NCBI RefSeq assembly: GCF_049546785.1
Contig: NZ_JBMWAN010000003.1
Coordinates: 248,001-312,000, forward strand
Length of the DNA: 64,000 nucleotides
Reading direction: 5' to 3'
Origin: Nitrospira_D sp035465795
GTDB lineage: Bacteria; Nitrospirota; Nitrospiria; Nitrospirales; Nitrospiraceae
Below, piece by piece: positions 8,018 through 17,330 of this stretch; positions within the stretch are counted from its first letter, which is position 1, and every line of letters begins with the position of its first letter. The position numbers and the translations under genes were made by a program. The notes under the pieces were generated by a model, which made no database searches, had not been told where the DNA came from, and worked only from the letters and a program-made list of their open reading frames with translations.

Positions 8018-9094
8018 ATGGGTCGGTTGGCTTTCTGCCGATGGATGCAGATCATCACCCTGTTCGGTCTTCTCCTGGAGCTTCCTCCCGTTGTCTCGCC
8101 CCGGCTTATTTTCGCCGCTCCTCAATCTGAATCGGTCCAGCAATATCTTGATCAGAGTGCCGCGCTGCTTCGTCAGGGCGACCTCAAGTCGGCCGAAGAG
8201 GCGGCGAGGAAAGCGATCCAACGGAATCCGTCCTCCGCGGAGGCCCATCATCTGCTGGGGCTGATCTTGTTGAAGGCCCGCAAGCCGGCGGATGCGGCAG
8301 AAGCCTTTCTACATGCGGTCAAGTTAAAACCGGCCTATCCCGAAGCTCTGAACGATTTGGCGGAAGTGTATCTTCTGCTCGGCAAAGAGGCCGAGGCCGA
8401 ACAGGTGCTCACGCGTGCGATTGCGGCCGATCCCAAACGGGCCGAGTCCTATCTGAGTCTTGCCAAGCTGTATCAGCAGCGGCGGGATGTGCCGGCTGCT
8501 TTGAAGACGTACCGGTCGTTCCTGGCGGTGCAGCCGACCCATGCCGAGGCGTTATTTCAAGTAGCTGTCTTGTCTGACGGCGCCGGCGACGGCAGGGCCG
8601 CGCAGGATGCGTTGGCGAAGCTGACGAAGGCCCATCCGAAACATGCCGATGGCTGGTATTTGATCGGACGTATGGCGGAAAAGAGAAACGATTTGGTGGA
8701 GGCGGCGTACGCCTATAAGCAGGCGGTGGCGGCGAAGCCTGACTTAGTCGATGCGCATTACAATCTGGGGTTTATCTATCGCAGCCAGGGGAAAACGAAC
8801 GAGGCGGAACGGGCCTTCCTCGAGGTGTTGCGCTATCGGCCCGAGTACGCGGAAGCCCATATGAACCTGGGCGTGGTCTACACGAGCGTGGGCAACCTCG
8901 ACGATGCGGAACGTGAGTACGAGGCGGCGGTGGCCCTCAAGCCGGACTATGCGGAGGCCCACTACAACCTCGGTGTGTTTTATGAGCTGCACCGGAAGGA
9001 TATGCCGCGCGCGCTGGCCCAGTACCGCAAGTATCGTGAACTCGGCGGGCGTGACGACCGGGTGGAGCGGATCGTCGGATCGACGTTCCGGTAA
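8018..9094 (+). CDS. Exported tetratricopeptide repeat protein
   Basis: A 358-residue protein with an N-terminal signal or anchor (hydrophobic residues 9-33) and about eight consecutive TPR units of 34 residues from residue 40 to 345 (for example AEAHHLLGLILLKARKPADA, AEAHYNLGVFYELHR). TPR arrays form a superhelix that holds partner proteins; in the periplasm they often serve envelope complexes. AGGAGGGAGG stands directly before the ATG. Nothing shows a specific partner. Upstream lies the MFS debris and downstream a convergent lipoprotein gene. Confidence 0.85.
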   Translation: MGRLAFCRWMQIITLFGLLLELPPVVSPRLIFAAPQSESVQQYLDQSAALLRQGDLKSAEEAARKAIQRNPSSAEAHHLLGLILLKARKPADAAEAFLHAVKLKPAYPEALNDLAEVYLLLGKEAEAEQVLTRAIAADPKRAESYLSLAKLYQQRRDVPAALKTYRSFLAVQPTHAEALFQVAVLSDGAGDGRAAQDALAKLTKAHPKHADGWYLIGRMAEKRNDLVEAAYAYKQAVAAKPDLVDAHYNLGFIYRSQGKTNEAERAFLEVLRYRPEYAEAHMNLGVVYTSVGNLDDAEREYEAAVALKPDYAEAHYNLGVFYELHRKDMPRALAQYRKYRELGGRDDRVERIVGSTFR

Positions 9095-9096
9095 AG

Positions 9097-9180
9097 GGCG
9101 AGATAGGCGAGAGGAGCGTGACGAGCGAGACTCGACGATTCACACCTCCCGCTTTTCTCGCGCATTCCGCGCGTCTCGCC
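9097..9180. repeat. Word-like intergenic hairpin element (GCGAGA type)
   Basis: The gap between the convergent TPR and Slp-like genes is filled with variants of GGCGAGA, GAGCGTGACGAGCGAG on the left and TCTCGCGCATTCCGCGCGTCTCGCC on the right, which are partly complementary. It is one of several such spacers in the window (see also 10470, 22902, 24014, 37514, 42565 and 44440). Confidence 0.5.
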
Positions 9181-9181
9181 A

Positions 9182-9721
9182 CTAGTACGGCCAGGGTTTC
9201 CAGTAGGGAGACCAGTATGGACCCCAATAGGAGCCCGGCCCCATATGCGGCCTGATGCGGGGCGGCGCTTCTTCTTCTCCCGTCCAGATTTTCATCTCTT
9301 TGATTTCCATCATCGGGTAGGTATATTCGGTTTCATCGAGGGGCAGGGTGAGCGATCCCGTGAGTTCGCCCGTGACGGTGACGAAGGTGCCGGCGGGGAT
9401 GGTGGCAGGGTCGAGAAACTCTCTTTGTATGGCGACGAATCGGCCTTCGGACTTGTTCAGCTGAGTCGTGGGTTGGAGCGAGCTATTCAAGGGAAGTTGC
9501 AGAATCTCGACTCGCGTCCCGTCCTTCAGCCGTCTGGCCGACAGAATTTCTCCTCCGAATGTGACCAGTTGTCCCTTGAAAGAGTCCGGGGTGGCTTTGA
9601 CTTGCGCGAAGGTGAGGCGAGGCGGTTGTCCCTGGTAGCTTTCGCCAAAGTCTTTACCGGCGGCGCAGCCGGCTGAGATGACGAGGCAGACACTGAGAAA
9701 AAGAGTCCGGTACGACCGCAT
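9182..9721 (-). CDS. Slp-family outer-membrane lipoprotein
   Basis: A 179-residue lipoprotein. The start at 9721 gives MRSYRTLFLSVCLVISAGC with a lipobox (ISAGC). The body (FAQVKATPDSFKGQLVTFGG, VEILQLPL, GRFVAIQREFLDPATIPAGT, VTVTGEL) follows the Slp/YeaY pattern of a small OB-like fold. The C-terminus is rich in Trp, Tyr and Pro (SYWGPYWSPYWKPWPY), a tail often seen in the family. Slp proteins are starvation- or acid-related outer-membrane lipoproteins of unclear function. The gene is convergent with the TPR gene and divergent from the DsbA-like gene. Confidence 0.85.
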   Translation of the reverse strand: MRSYRTLFLSVCLVISAGCAAGKDFGESYQGQPPRLTFAQVKATPDSFKGQLVTFGGEILSARRLKDGTRVEILQLPLNSSLQPTTQLNKSEGRFVAIQREFLDPATIPAGTFVTVTGELTGSLTLPLDETEYTYPMMEIKEMKIWTGEEEAPPRIRPHMGPGSYWGPYWSPYWKPWPY

Positions 9722-9807
9722 GGGCGAAGTATAACAGAGGGCAAGACGGCCCGGCATTCTATATAATGAGCGGACATCGGGTCGGATATTCTCGAAAGGA
9801 GCAGGAC

Positions 9808-10464
9808 ATGGCGCGAAGAGAGATGCAGGGATGGCGTGGGGCATTGTGCGCGGTGGGCGCGGTGGCGGTGCTCATGGCGCCCCTCGCCGGATGGGCCGGG
9901 ACGCCTGAGTTGAAGGGCAAGTTCGAGGTGTTGAAAGACGAAAAGTCCACCCATCAGCCGGGGAAAGTGAAGTTGTTCGAGTTTGCCGATTTCTATTGCC
10001 CTCACTGCCATCATTTCGATGAGTCCGGACTTCCCGTGATCCAGAAAGAGTTCGGCAGCAAGCTTGACGCGACGATGGTCGGGTTTCCTGTCTTCCGCAA
10101 CAAGCTCCCGACGCCTTTCGCCATGTACGAGCAGGCGAAGACCATGGGGAAGGGCGACGAGATGAAGAGGGTGCTGTTCCGGACGATTCACAAGGACAAA
10201 GTAACGGGGGTTCTGGATCGCTCCTTGCGGGAAGTGCTCATTAAAGAAGTGGGGCTTGATCCCAAGGCATTCGAGGAGGGGATGGCGAGCGGGAAGCCGC
10301 TCGAGGCGTTTGACGCGGGTCGCCTCTGGGGCGAACGGATCAATGTCCAATATACCCCCACGCTGTTACTCGACGGGAATATCAAGATCGAAGGCGATAA
10401 TATGAAGACGGAAAATATTATCGCGGTCATCCGCAGCATTCTTGAGGCCGATGCAAAGAAGTAA
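9808..10464 (+). CDS. DsbA-like thiol:disulfide oxidoreductase
   Basis: A 218-residue periplasmic thioredoxin-fold protein. The signal peptide ends near WAGTPE. The active site is C-P-H-C within FADFYCPHCHHF, and the cis-proline loop is YTPTLLLDG. The length and insert helices match the DsbA/thioredoxin_4 group, which introduces or shuffles disulfides in exported proteins. The ATG at 9808 with a GGAG site is used instead of 9766. It lies upstream of the copper ATPase, so a role in maturing copper or cytochrome proteins is possible. No DsbB is nearby. Confidence 0.85.
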   Translation: MARREMQGWRGALCAVGAVAVLMAPLAGWAGTPELKGKFEVLKDEKSTHQPGKVKLFEFADFYCPHCHHFDESGLPVIQKEFGSKLDATMVGFPVFRNKLPTPFAMYEQAKTMGKGDEMKRVLFRTIHKDKVTGVLDRSLREVLIKEVGLDPKAFEEGMASGKPLEAFDAGRLWGERINVQYTPTLLLDGNIKIEGDNMKTENIIAVIRSILEADAKK

Positions 10465-10469
10465 AGGCT

Positions 10470-10560
10470 GATCGGTGATGGGACGAGAGAATGAGAGGAG
10501 CCGTAAGAGGTGATCTCAGGGTTTTCTCACTTGTCACGCATCACTCATCAACACGTCACA
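10470..10560. repeat. Word-like intergenic hairpin element (GTGATG/CATCAC type)
   Basis: GATCGGTGATGGGACGAGAG near 10470 and TCACTTGTCACGCATCACTC near 10530 are partly complementary and use the same words as the elements at 22902-23026 and 37514-37609. The element fills the gap between the DsbA-like gene and the copper ATPase. Confidence 0.45.
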
Positions 10561-10568
10561 GGGTTTCT

Positions 10569-13106
10569 ATGGCGATTGACCCAATCTGCGGGATGACGGT
10601 CGAGCCCGGGACGGCGGCCTGGTCCTATGAGTATAAAGGGCAGACGTACTATTTCTGCGCCACCTCCTGTTTGGAGCGATTTCGGGCTGATCCCGAGAAG
10701 GCCCTCGCCAAGGTCTCTTCCGGCCCTCTCCCGTTTCCTGCTGCGCGTAAGCCGCTCCCCATGATGATGCCGGCGGCGCCTGCCGCCGGCGGTGAGCGCG
10801 ATCCGGTCTGCGGCATGATGGTGCAGCCGGCTGCGGCGGCGGGTTCGCATCTGCATGAAGGGAAGACCTACTACTTCTGCGCGACCAGTTGTCTTAGCAA
10901 GTTCAAGAACGATCCCGCATACTATCTGTTGCCGCCAGAGCAGCGGCCCTCCCGCCCGGTTTCCGTCCCAGCCGGAGGGACGGTCGAGTACATCTGTCCG
11001 ATGGATCCCGAGATTCTCGAAAGCAAGCCCGGCGCCTGCCGGATTTGCGGGATGGCGCTGGAGCCGAAAGTCATCACTATGGAGGAGGGGCCCAATCCGG
11101 AACTTGAGGATATGAGCCGGCGATTCCGGCTCTGTGTGGGACCGGCGGTGCTCGTGATGATCCTGGCCATGTCCGACATGATCCCCGGCCAACCGTTTCA
11201 ACAGTGGCTGGGCGGGGCGGCGCTGAATTGGGTCCAGTGGCTGTTGGCGACCCCGGTTGTCATCTGGGGCGGGCGTCCGTTTTTTCAGCGCGGCTGGGCC
11301 TCCATCGTCAATCGCGCGCCGAACATGTTCACGCTGATTGCGATCGGAACCGGCTCCGCCTACGGGTATAGTACGGTCGGGACCGTGGCGCCCGGATGGC
11401 TTCCGGCCTCCTTTCACCACCATGGCGGGGGCGTGGCGGTTTATTTTGAAGCGGCCGCGATGATTACGGTCCTGGTGTTGCTTGGACAGGTCTTGGAGCT
11501 TCGTGCGCGGAGCCAGACAACCTCCGCGATTAAGGGACTCTTGCGACTGGCTCCAGCGACGGCACGGGTGGTGCGGGCCGGCGCGGAAGTCGATGTTCGG
11601 CTTGATCAGGTGCAGGCAGGAGACCGGCTTCGCGTGCGTCCCGGCGAACGTGTGCCGGTCGATGGCGTGGTGGTGGAGGGTGCGACATCCGTCGATGAAT
11701 CGATGGTGACGGGGGAATCGATGCCGGTGGGAAAGACGGTCGGCGCGTCGGTGACCGGGGGCACCTTGAACGGCACGGGCAGCATCGTGATGCAGGCGCA
11801 GAAGGTGGGGCGCGAGACCTTGCTCGCTCGCATTGTGCAGATGGTCGGCGATGCGCAACGCAGCCGGGCGCCGATTCAGCGCGTGGCCGATGTGGCGGCG
11901 GGATATTTTGTGCCGCTCGTCGTGATGGCGGCAGCAATGACGGCAGTGGCATGGGCCTGGTGGGGGCCTGAACCGAAGCTGGCCTATGCCCTGGTGAATG
12001 CCGTGGCGGTGTTGATCATTGCATGCCCCTGCGCGTTGGGCCTGGCGACGCCGATGTCCATCATGGTGGGGACGGGACGCGGGGCGACGGTGGGTGTGCT
12101 GGTGCGGAAGGCCGAGGCGCTGGAAGTGCTTGGCAAGGTTGACACGATCGTGTTCGATAAAACCGGCACCCTGACTGAAGGGAAACCGGCGCTGGTCTCC
12201 ATTCGATCTGTGCCCCCGTTTACCGAACAGGACGTGATTCGGCTTGCCGCCAGCCTGGAGCAGGGCAGCGAACATCCGCTGGCCGAAGCGATTGTGTCCG
12301 GCGCGAAGGCACGAGGCGTCGCGCTGGCTCGGGTGCAGGAGTTTCGTGCCGTGACCGGGAAAGGCGTGACCGGCCGGATTGACGGGCGGTCGGTGGCGAT
12401 TGGAACGGTGTCGTTCTTGAAGGAGCTCGTAGAGGCTGCAGGCAACGCGATACAGCTGCTGGACGAAGACGCTCAGATCTTTCGGGAGCGCGGGCAGACG
12501 GTCATGTTTGTGGCGGTGGATGGGAAAGCGGCCGGCTTGCTCGGCGTGGCCGATCCGATCAAGGCCTCTACCCCGGAGGCGGTTCGCCGGTTGAAAGCGG
12601 ACGGGCTCAAGCTGGTCATGGTGACCGGGGATCATCAACGGACAGCTGAAGCGGTTGCCGGACAGCTCGGGATCGACGAGGTGCGAGCTGGAGTGTTGCC
12701 GGAGGAAAAGGGCCGGATCGTCAATGAGCTCAAAGCCAATGGCCGGGTGGTGGCGATGGCGGGTGACGGGGTGAACGATGCGCCGGCCCTGGCGCTGGCC
12801 GATGTCGGAATTGCGATGGGAACCGGGGCTGATGTGGCCGTCGAGAGCGCGGGGATGACTTTGCTCAAAGGGGATTTGCAGGCTCTGGTTCGGGCACGGC
12901 GACTGAGCGTTGCCACCATGCGGAATATCCGGCAAAACCTCTTTTTTGCGTTCGCCTATAATCTGCTGGGCGTTCCGATTGCGGCCGGGGTTCTGTATCC
13001 CCTGACGGGACTGTTGCTCAGCCCGATGATTGCCAGCGCGGCCATGACCTTCAGTTCGGTCTCCGTGATTTCCAACGCGCTCCGGCTTCGGCATATCGAA
13101 TTATAA
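10569..13106 (+). CDS. copA: Copper-exporting P1B-type ATPase with two YHS domains
   Basis: An 845-residue ATPase. Two YHS domains in tandem (DPICGM...YFCATSCL, then DPVCGM...YFCATSCL, residues 3-130) are followed by a heavy-metal-binding domain (YICPMDPEILESKPGACRIC) in place of the usual HMA domains. The P-type core has TGES, the membrane metal site CPC (IIACPCALG), DKTGTLT (phosphorylated Asp), the HP motif (EQGSEHPLAE), TGD and GDGVNDAPAL. YN and MxxSS in the last helices indicate the Cu+ class P1B-1. It exports cytosolic Cu+ across the inner membrane. The ATG at 10569 starts the first YHS; the upstream frame is repeat-derived. Confidence 0.95.
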   Translation: MAIDPICGMTVEPGTAAWSYEYKGQTYYFCATSCLERFRADPEKALAKVSSGPLPFPAARKPLPMMMPAAPAAGGERDPVCGMMVQPAAAAGSHLHEGKTYYFCATSCLSKFKNDPAYYLLPPEQRPSRPVSVPAGGTVEYICPMDPEILESKPGACRICGMALEPKVITMEEGPNPELEDMSRRFRLCVGPAVLVMILAMSDMIPGQPFQQWLGGAALNWVQWLLATPVVIWGGRPFFQRGWASIVNRAPNMFTLIAIGTGSAYGYSTVGTVAPGWLPASFHHHGGGVAVYFEAAAMITVLVLLGQVLELRARSQTTSAIKGLLRLAPATARVVRAGAEVDVRLDQVQAGDRLRVRPGERVPVDGVVVEGATSVDESMVTGESMPVGKTVGASVTGGTLNGTGSIVMQAQKVGRETLLARIVQMVGDAQRSRAPIQRVADVAAGYFVPLVVMAAAMTAVAWAWWGPEPKLAYALVNAVAVLIIACPCALGLATPMSIMVGTGRGATVGVLVRKAEALEVLGKVDTIVFDKTGTLTEGKPALVSIRSVPPFTEQDVIRLAASLEQGSEHPLAEAIVSGAKARGVALARVQEFRAVTGKGVTGRIDGRSVAIGTVSFLKELVEAAGNAIQLLDEDAQIFRERGQTVMFVAVDGKAAGLLGVADPIKASTPEAVRRLKADGLKLVMVTGDHQRTAEAVAGQLGIDEVRAGVLPEEKGRIVNELKANGRVVAMAGDGVNDAPALALADVGIAMGTGADVAVESAGMTLLKGDLQALVRARRLSVATMRNIRQNLFFAFAYNLLGVPIAAGVLYPLTGLLLSPMIASAAMTFSSVSVISNALRLRHIEL

Positions 13107-13186
13107 GTGCGCGGGCTTCGCCGGCATGGTACGGTGGCCGAGGCATTTCCGTTGCAGATGAATTCCCGGTAGGGTGTAGCGCAGGT

Positions 13187-14599
13187 ATGACTCGACAATC
13201 TTACTCAGTCTGCTGGGTGTTTGGTCTCGTTCTTTCCATGGGGCTCTCCGCCGGAGAGGGGGCGGCGGTCCCCCGTCTTCTTCCTGTCGCGACCGCGGCG
13301 GATCTTCAGAGCCAGGTCAAAGCAACGGCGATCAAGGTCATTCCGGCTGTGGTGAGCATCGCCTCGACGGTGATGGTGCGCGATCAGGCGTTCAGCGACG
13401 AGACCTTGCCTTTCGGGCTGTTCAAGGAACCGCCCGCCCGGCGTCAGTACGGGCAAGGTTCCGGCGTGATCGTGTCGCCGGATGGCTACATCATCACCAA
13501 CAACCATGTCGTTGCGGATGCCGTGGATGTGGAAGTGATTCTGGCCGATCGGCGGCAGTACAAAGGCAAAGTGGTGGCGACCGATCCGAAGACCGATGTC
13601 GCGGTCGTGAAAATCAACGCGACCAATTTGCCGGTCGTGACCTGGGGGGATTCCAGCACGCTCGCTGTCGGGGAGTTCGTGTTGGCCATCGGCAATCCGC
13701 TCGGCCTGAGCCGGACGGTGACTTTCGGGATTGTGAGCGCCGTCGGCCGGGCCGATGTGGGCGTGGCGGATTTTGAAGATTTCATCCAGACCGACGCCCC
13801 CATCAATCCCGGCAACTCGGGTGGAGCCCTGGTCAATGTGAACGGCGAACTCGTCGGCATCAACACGGCGATCGCCAGCCCGACCGGTGGGAGTGTCGGG
13901 GTCGGGTTTGCCATTCCCAGCAACATGGCACGGGCCGCGATGCAGAGCTTGATCAAAACCGGACGGGTGGTGCGGGGATTTCTCGGCGCCTCGACGCAGG
14001 ATGTCAGTCCGCTGCTGGCGAAGATCTTCCGGCTTCCGGACGTCAAAGGGGCAATTGTCACCGACTTGCAGGCGAAGGGGTCTGCGGAACGGGCCGGCCT
14101 CAAACGGAGCGATGTGGTCGTGCGTTTCGACGGACGCGATGTGATGGACAGCGGGCATCTCCGCAATCTTGTCGCGCAGTCGGCGATAGGCACGAAACAC
14201 CGCCTGGACATCATCCGTGACGGGAAGTCTTATCAGGCGGATCTTGTGGTGCAGGAAGCGCCACGGGAACGCACGAAAAAAAGCCTGGCTGCTGCCGCGG
14301 CTACGTTGACGGCCCACCCGCTGTCGGGGGTGGTTTTTGACGACGTGACGCCGCCCCTCGCCAGGCAGATGGATCTGTCCGTGAACAGCGGAGTGGTGGT
14401 GACCGATATCGAAGAAGGCAGCCTCGCCGAGGCCTCCGGGCTTCAACCCGGCGACGTCGTCCTCGAACTCAACCGTCAGTCCGTCAACAACTTCTCGACC
14501 TTCCAACGGCTTGCCGACCCGCTCAAGCCCACCGACCTCGCGCTCCTGCTCGTCAACCGCCAGGGCAACGCCCTATATATCCCCATCCAGGGGGAATAG
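13187..14599 (+). CDS. HtrA/DegP-type periplasmic serine protease with two PDZ domains
   Basis: A 470-residue protein: signal peptide, trypsin-like protease (residues about 75-260) and two PDZ domains (about 265-360 and 380-465). The triad is visible as His in TNNHVV, Asp in TDVAVVK and Ser in NPGNSGGAL. HtrA proteases degrade or refold misfolded envelope proteins. The linker between protease and first PDZ is short and the second PDZ (VTDIEEGSLAEASGLQPGDV) is complete, so it matches DegQ/DegP length. It lies 80 bases after the copper ATPase in the same direction, which may link it to metal stress. Confidence 0.92.
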   Translation: MTRQSYSVCWVFGLVLSMGLSAGEGAAVPRLLPVATAADLQSQVKATAIKVIPAVVSIASTVMVRDQAFSDETLPFGLFKEPPARRQYGQGSGVIVSPDGYIITNNHVVADAVDVEVILADRRQYKGKVVATDPKTDVAVVKINATNLPVVTWGDSSTLAVGEFVLAIGNPLGLSRTVTFGIVSAVGRADVGVADFEDFIQTDAPINPGNSGGALVNVNGELVGINTAIASPTGGSVGVGFAIPSNMARAAMQSLIKTGRVVRGFLGASTQDVSPLLAKIFRLPDVKGAIVTDLQAKGSAERAGLKRSDVVVRFDGRDVMDSGHLRNLVAQSAIGTKHRLDIIRDGKSYQADLVVQEAPRERTKKSLAAAAATLTAHPLSGVVFDDVTPPLARQMDLSVNSGVVVTDIEEGSLAEASGLQPGDVVLELNRQSVNNFSTFQRLADPLKPTDLALLLVNRQGNALYIPIQGE

Positions 14600-14755
14600 G
14601 GCGTCTTCCTCTCCCGCACCTTTTGTCTTAGTGGGTCTAGGTATTCTGCTACGTCTGTGATCCGGGACAGCGTTTCCGGAAGAGTATCCATGAAATGCGC
14701 GAATCCGGACGATGTCCGGCTGGGGGGATTCCAGGTTGACCGTGTCCCGATAGCT

Positions 14756-14782
14756 GTGCTACGAAAAACTATTTCGTAGCAC
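14756..14782 (+). promoter_or_regulatory. NikR operator palindrome
   Basis: A perfect 11-base inverted repeat: GTGCTACGAAA, 5 bases, TTTCGTAGCAC. Read as half sites it is GTGCTAC-N13-GTAGCAC, close to the GTGTTAC-N13/14-GTAACAC pattern known for some NikR proteins. It ends 2 bases before the AAGGAG ribosome site of nikR, so NikR bound here would block its own operon. Confidence 0.85.
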
Positions 14783-14795
14783 TGAAGGAGTGGAC

Positions 14796-15212
14796 ATGAA
14801 AAAGCTTGTCCGTTTCGGCGTCTCTCTCGACCACCACCTGCTCGACGACTTTGACCGGCATATCCAGCGCAGGAAATACATGACGCGATCGGAGGCGCTG
14901 CGGGATCTTATTCGGGAAACCCTCGTGGGGGAAGAATGGGGCGAGAACAGAGAGACGGTCGGGACCATTACCTTCGTCTATGATCATCATGTCCGTGACC
15001 TGACGAGCAAGCTGACCGACATCCAGCACGATTACCACGGGAAGATTCTATCCGGCATGCATGTGCATCTCGATCATGATCATTGCCTGGAAGTGCTGGT
15101 GGTGAAGGGGAAAGGTTCCGAGATCCGCAAAGTCGCCGACGCGTTGATCAGCGTGAAAGGTGTGAAGCACGGCAAGTTGACGATGACGACGACGGGTAAA
15201 GGACTGAACTGA
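14796..15212 (+). CDS. nikR: Nickel-responsive regulator NikR
   Basis: A 138-residue NikR. The N-terminal ribbon-helix-helix (VRFGVSLDHHLLDDFDRHI, MTRSEALRDLIRE) binds DNA. The C-terminal ACT-like domain has the nickel ligands of the HxH...C type in GMHVHLDHDHCLEV (H-V-H then Cys six residues later). NikR represses nickel uptake genes when nickel is sufficient. The operator at 14756-14782 and a TonB receptor starting 8 bases after its stop argue for an autoregulated nikR-receptor operon controlling nickel import through the outer membrane. The ATG at 14796 follows AAGGAG. Confidence 0.95.
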   Translation: MKKLVRFGVSLDHHLLDDFDRHIQRRKYMTRSEALRDLIRETLVGEEWGENRETVGTITFVYDHHVRDLTSKLTDIQHDYHGKILSGMHVHLDHDHCLEVLVVKGKGSEIRKVADALISVKGVKHGKLTMTTTGKGLN

Positions 15213-15219
15213 GTACGGC

Positions 15220-17262
15220 GTGACACCTCGCACGATTGCCTTTCTCGGTGGTGTGCTGGCGCTGATTTCTTCCTTCGCCCACGCTCATGATCCGGACGCT
15301 CAGGAGATTGAGGTTCCCGAAGTCTCAGTGGTGGGCGAACGGCCTGTCGCCGCCTCGTCGCAGCAATTTATCCCCGACAAAGAGTATCTGCTCCAGCCGC
15401 AAGGCCGCCCGGCTCAGGTGCTGCGATTGATTCCCGGTTTCGTTGCCGTGGAACATTCGGGTGGCGCGGGGAAGGCGGATCAATATTTCCTGCGCGGGTT
15501 CGATGCGGATCACGGCACCGATGTGGCCTTCTTTGCCGACGGCATGCCGATCAATTTTCGCTCCCATGCCCACGGACAGGGCTACACCGACCTCAATTTC
15601 ATCATTCCGGAAACGATCGAAGGCCTGGAGGTAAACAAGGGCGCGTACCTGCCAGAGTATGGCGACTTCGCCACGGCAGGGACGGTGAATTTCAGGACGC
15701 GACAGGTGGTTCAGGAAGGGGTCGTCCAGGCGGCCGGGGGACAGTTCGATACGCAGCGGTATCTGTTGATGTTCTCTCCGACGAAAGACAAGATCCGTAC
15801 GTTGATCGCAGCGGAAGGGTATTACACCAACGGCCCCTTTCAAAACGACAATCAGTACTTCCGGAGCAACCTCTTTGGAAAACTGACGACAAATCTCACC
15901 AGCCGCGATGAACTCAGCCTTACGGGGACGTTTCAGAAGTCGGAATGGGATGCGTCCGGCGAGATTCCGTTGCGCGCCGTCCAAGACGGATCACTCGACC
16001 GTTTCGGGGCGATTGATCCGTCGGAGGGCGGCAAAACCACGCGCAGCACAGCCCGGTTGAATTACCACTACGACACCCCGTCCGGCGGGCAGTTTATTGT
16101 TAATGCCTACGGCCAGTACTATCGACTCGACCTCTATACGAACTTCACCTTCTTCCTCAATGATCCGGTCAACGGAGATGGCTTCGTTCAATCCGATCGG
16201 CGCGTCATGTACGGCGGGGATATCGGATACAAACAGCATGGGGACATATTCGGTGTCCCCAGCATCGGGACGATCGGGTTTCAAACGCGAGTGGACGATA
16301 TTCATACGACCCTCGGCACTCAAACGAAACGGGTTCTGACGGGCGTTAGGACGGACAGTGATATCCTTGAAGCTTCCTATGCGCCCTTTGTGAAAGCGGA
16401 AATCCAGCCGCTGTCCTGGTTACGACTGGCGGGTGGGTTGCGCGCCGAAGCCTTCACCTTTGACGTGCGTAATCTTTGCGACACCTGTGCCGAACAACCG
16501 GCGGGTCAGAAAAGTTCAGGCCTCGTGCTGCCGAAGGTGAATCTCATTCTGGGGCCCTGGGCCGGCACAGAAGTATTTGCGAATTACGGTGAGGGGTTTC
16601 ACAGTAACGATGCACGGTCGGCCGTGATGCCGGGCTCTTCTCCACTCGCACGGGCCAAGACCTATGAACTGGGAGTGCGGTCGAAACCGTTCGGAGCAGA
16701 GGGTCTGGAGCTAATCGCGACTCTCTGGCAATTGGATCTGCAATCAGAATTGGTTTTTGTGGGGGACGAAGGGACAACGGAAATTCGGGGTGCCTCCAGA
16801 CGGCGCGGAGTGGAAGTCGCAGCCCGAGGTCCGGTGTGGGGGCCGCTGTCTTTTAACGGGAGCGTGGCCTGGACGAGCGCCGAGTTCCGCAACGGTGATG
16901 CGATTCCGCTGGCGCCGGAGCTGACGGCGTACGGGGCGCTCCTCTTGAAATGGCCCGAGGGCCTGACCTCCCAACTACAGGCGACCTATCTGGGAGTCCG
17001 TCCGTTGATCGAAGATCGAAGCGTCAAATCTCCCGCCTGGATCGAATTCGATCTGTCGGAGCGCTATCGACTGCCGATCAGGCTGCCGCATGGCCGGATG
17101 GAAGCGTTTCTGTTCATTCAAAACCTCTTGAATGCCAAGTGGGAGCAGGCTACGTTCTACTTTGAGTCGCGATTGGCACACGAAGCGGCCGGTGTGAACG
17201 ACATTCACTTCGTGCCGGGGAATCCGCGGATGGTGATGGGCGGCCTGGCCTGGTATTTTTAG
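15220..17262 (+). CDS. TonB-dependent receptor, probable nickel receptor
   Basis: A 680-residue outer-membrane receptor. After a signal peptide (ending AHAHD) and a TonB-box-like segment (EVPEVSVVGERP) come a plug domain (residues about 50-160, with QYFLRGFDADHGTDVAFFADG) and a 22-strand barrel ending in an aromatic residue (GGLAWYF). The His-rich plug loop (SHAHGQGYTD) could contact metal. The GTG start is 8 bases after the nikR stop. Position behind nikR and its operator makes nickel or a nickel chelate the likely substrate, though the sequence alone does not prove this. Confidence 0.88.
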   Translation: MTPRTIAFLGGVLALISSFAHAHDPDAQEIEVPEVSVVGERPVAASSQQFIPDKEYLLQPQGRPAQVLRLIPGFVAVEHSGGAGKADQYFLRGFDADHGTDVAFFADGMPINFRSHAHGQGYTDLNFIIPETIEGLEVNKGAYLPEYGDFATAGTVNFRTRQVVQEGVVQAAGGQFDTQRYLLMFSPTKDKIRTLIAAEGYYTNGPFQNDNQYFRSNLFGKLTTNLTSRDELSLTGTFQKSEWDASGEIPLRAVQDGSLDRFGAIDPSEGGKTTRSTARLNYHYDTPSGGQFIVNAYGQYYRLDLYTNFTFFLNDPVNGDGFVQSDRRVMYGGDIGYKQHGDIFGVPSIGTIGFQTRVDDIHTTLGTQTKRVLTGVRTDSDILEASYAPFVKAEIQPLSWLRLAGGLRAEAFTFDVRNLCDTCAEQPAGQKSSGLVLPKVNLILGPWAGTEVFANYGEGFHSNDARSAVMPGSSPLARAKTYELGVRSKPFGAEGLELIATLWQLDLQSELVFVGDEGTTEIRGASRRRGVEVAARGPVWGPLSFNGSVAWTSAEFRNGDAIPLAPELTAYGALLLKWPEGLTSQLQATYLGVRPLIEDRSVKSPAWIEFDLSERYRLPIRLPHGRMEAFLFIQNLLNAKWEQATFYFESRLAHEAAGVNDIHFVPGNPRMVMGGLAWYF

Positions 17263-17330
17263 TGGCCACCTGACCATGACCTCCCTCTGCGTTCCCGGTC
17301 GGTCGTCTCCCTGCGACATGCCAATACAGT

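Noticed and set aside
10548..13094. 848-codon open frame on the minus strand
   Set aside because: Antisense to the copper ATPase with His/Arg-rich shadow composition.
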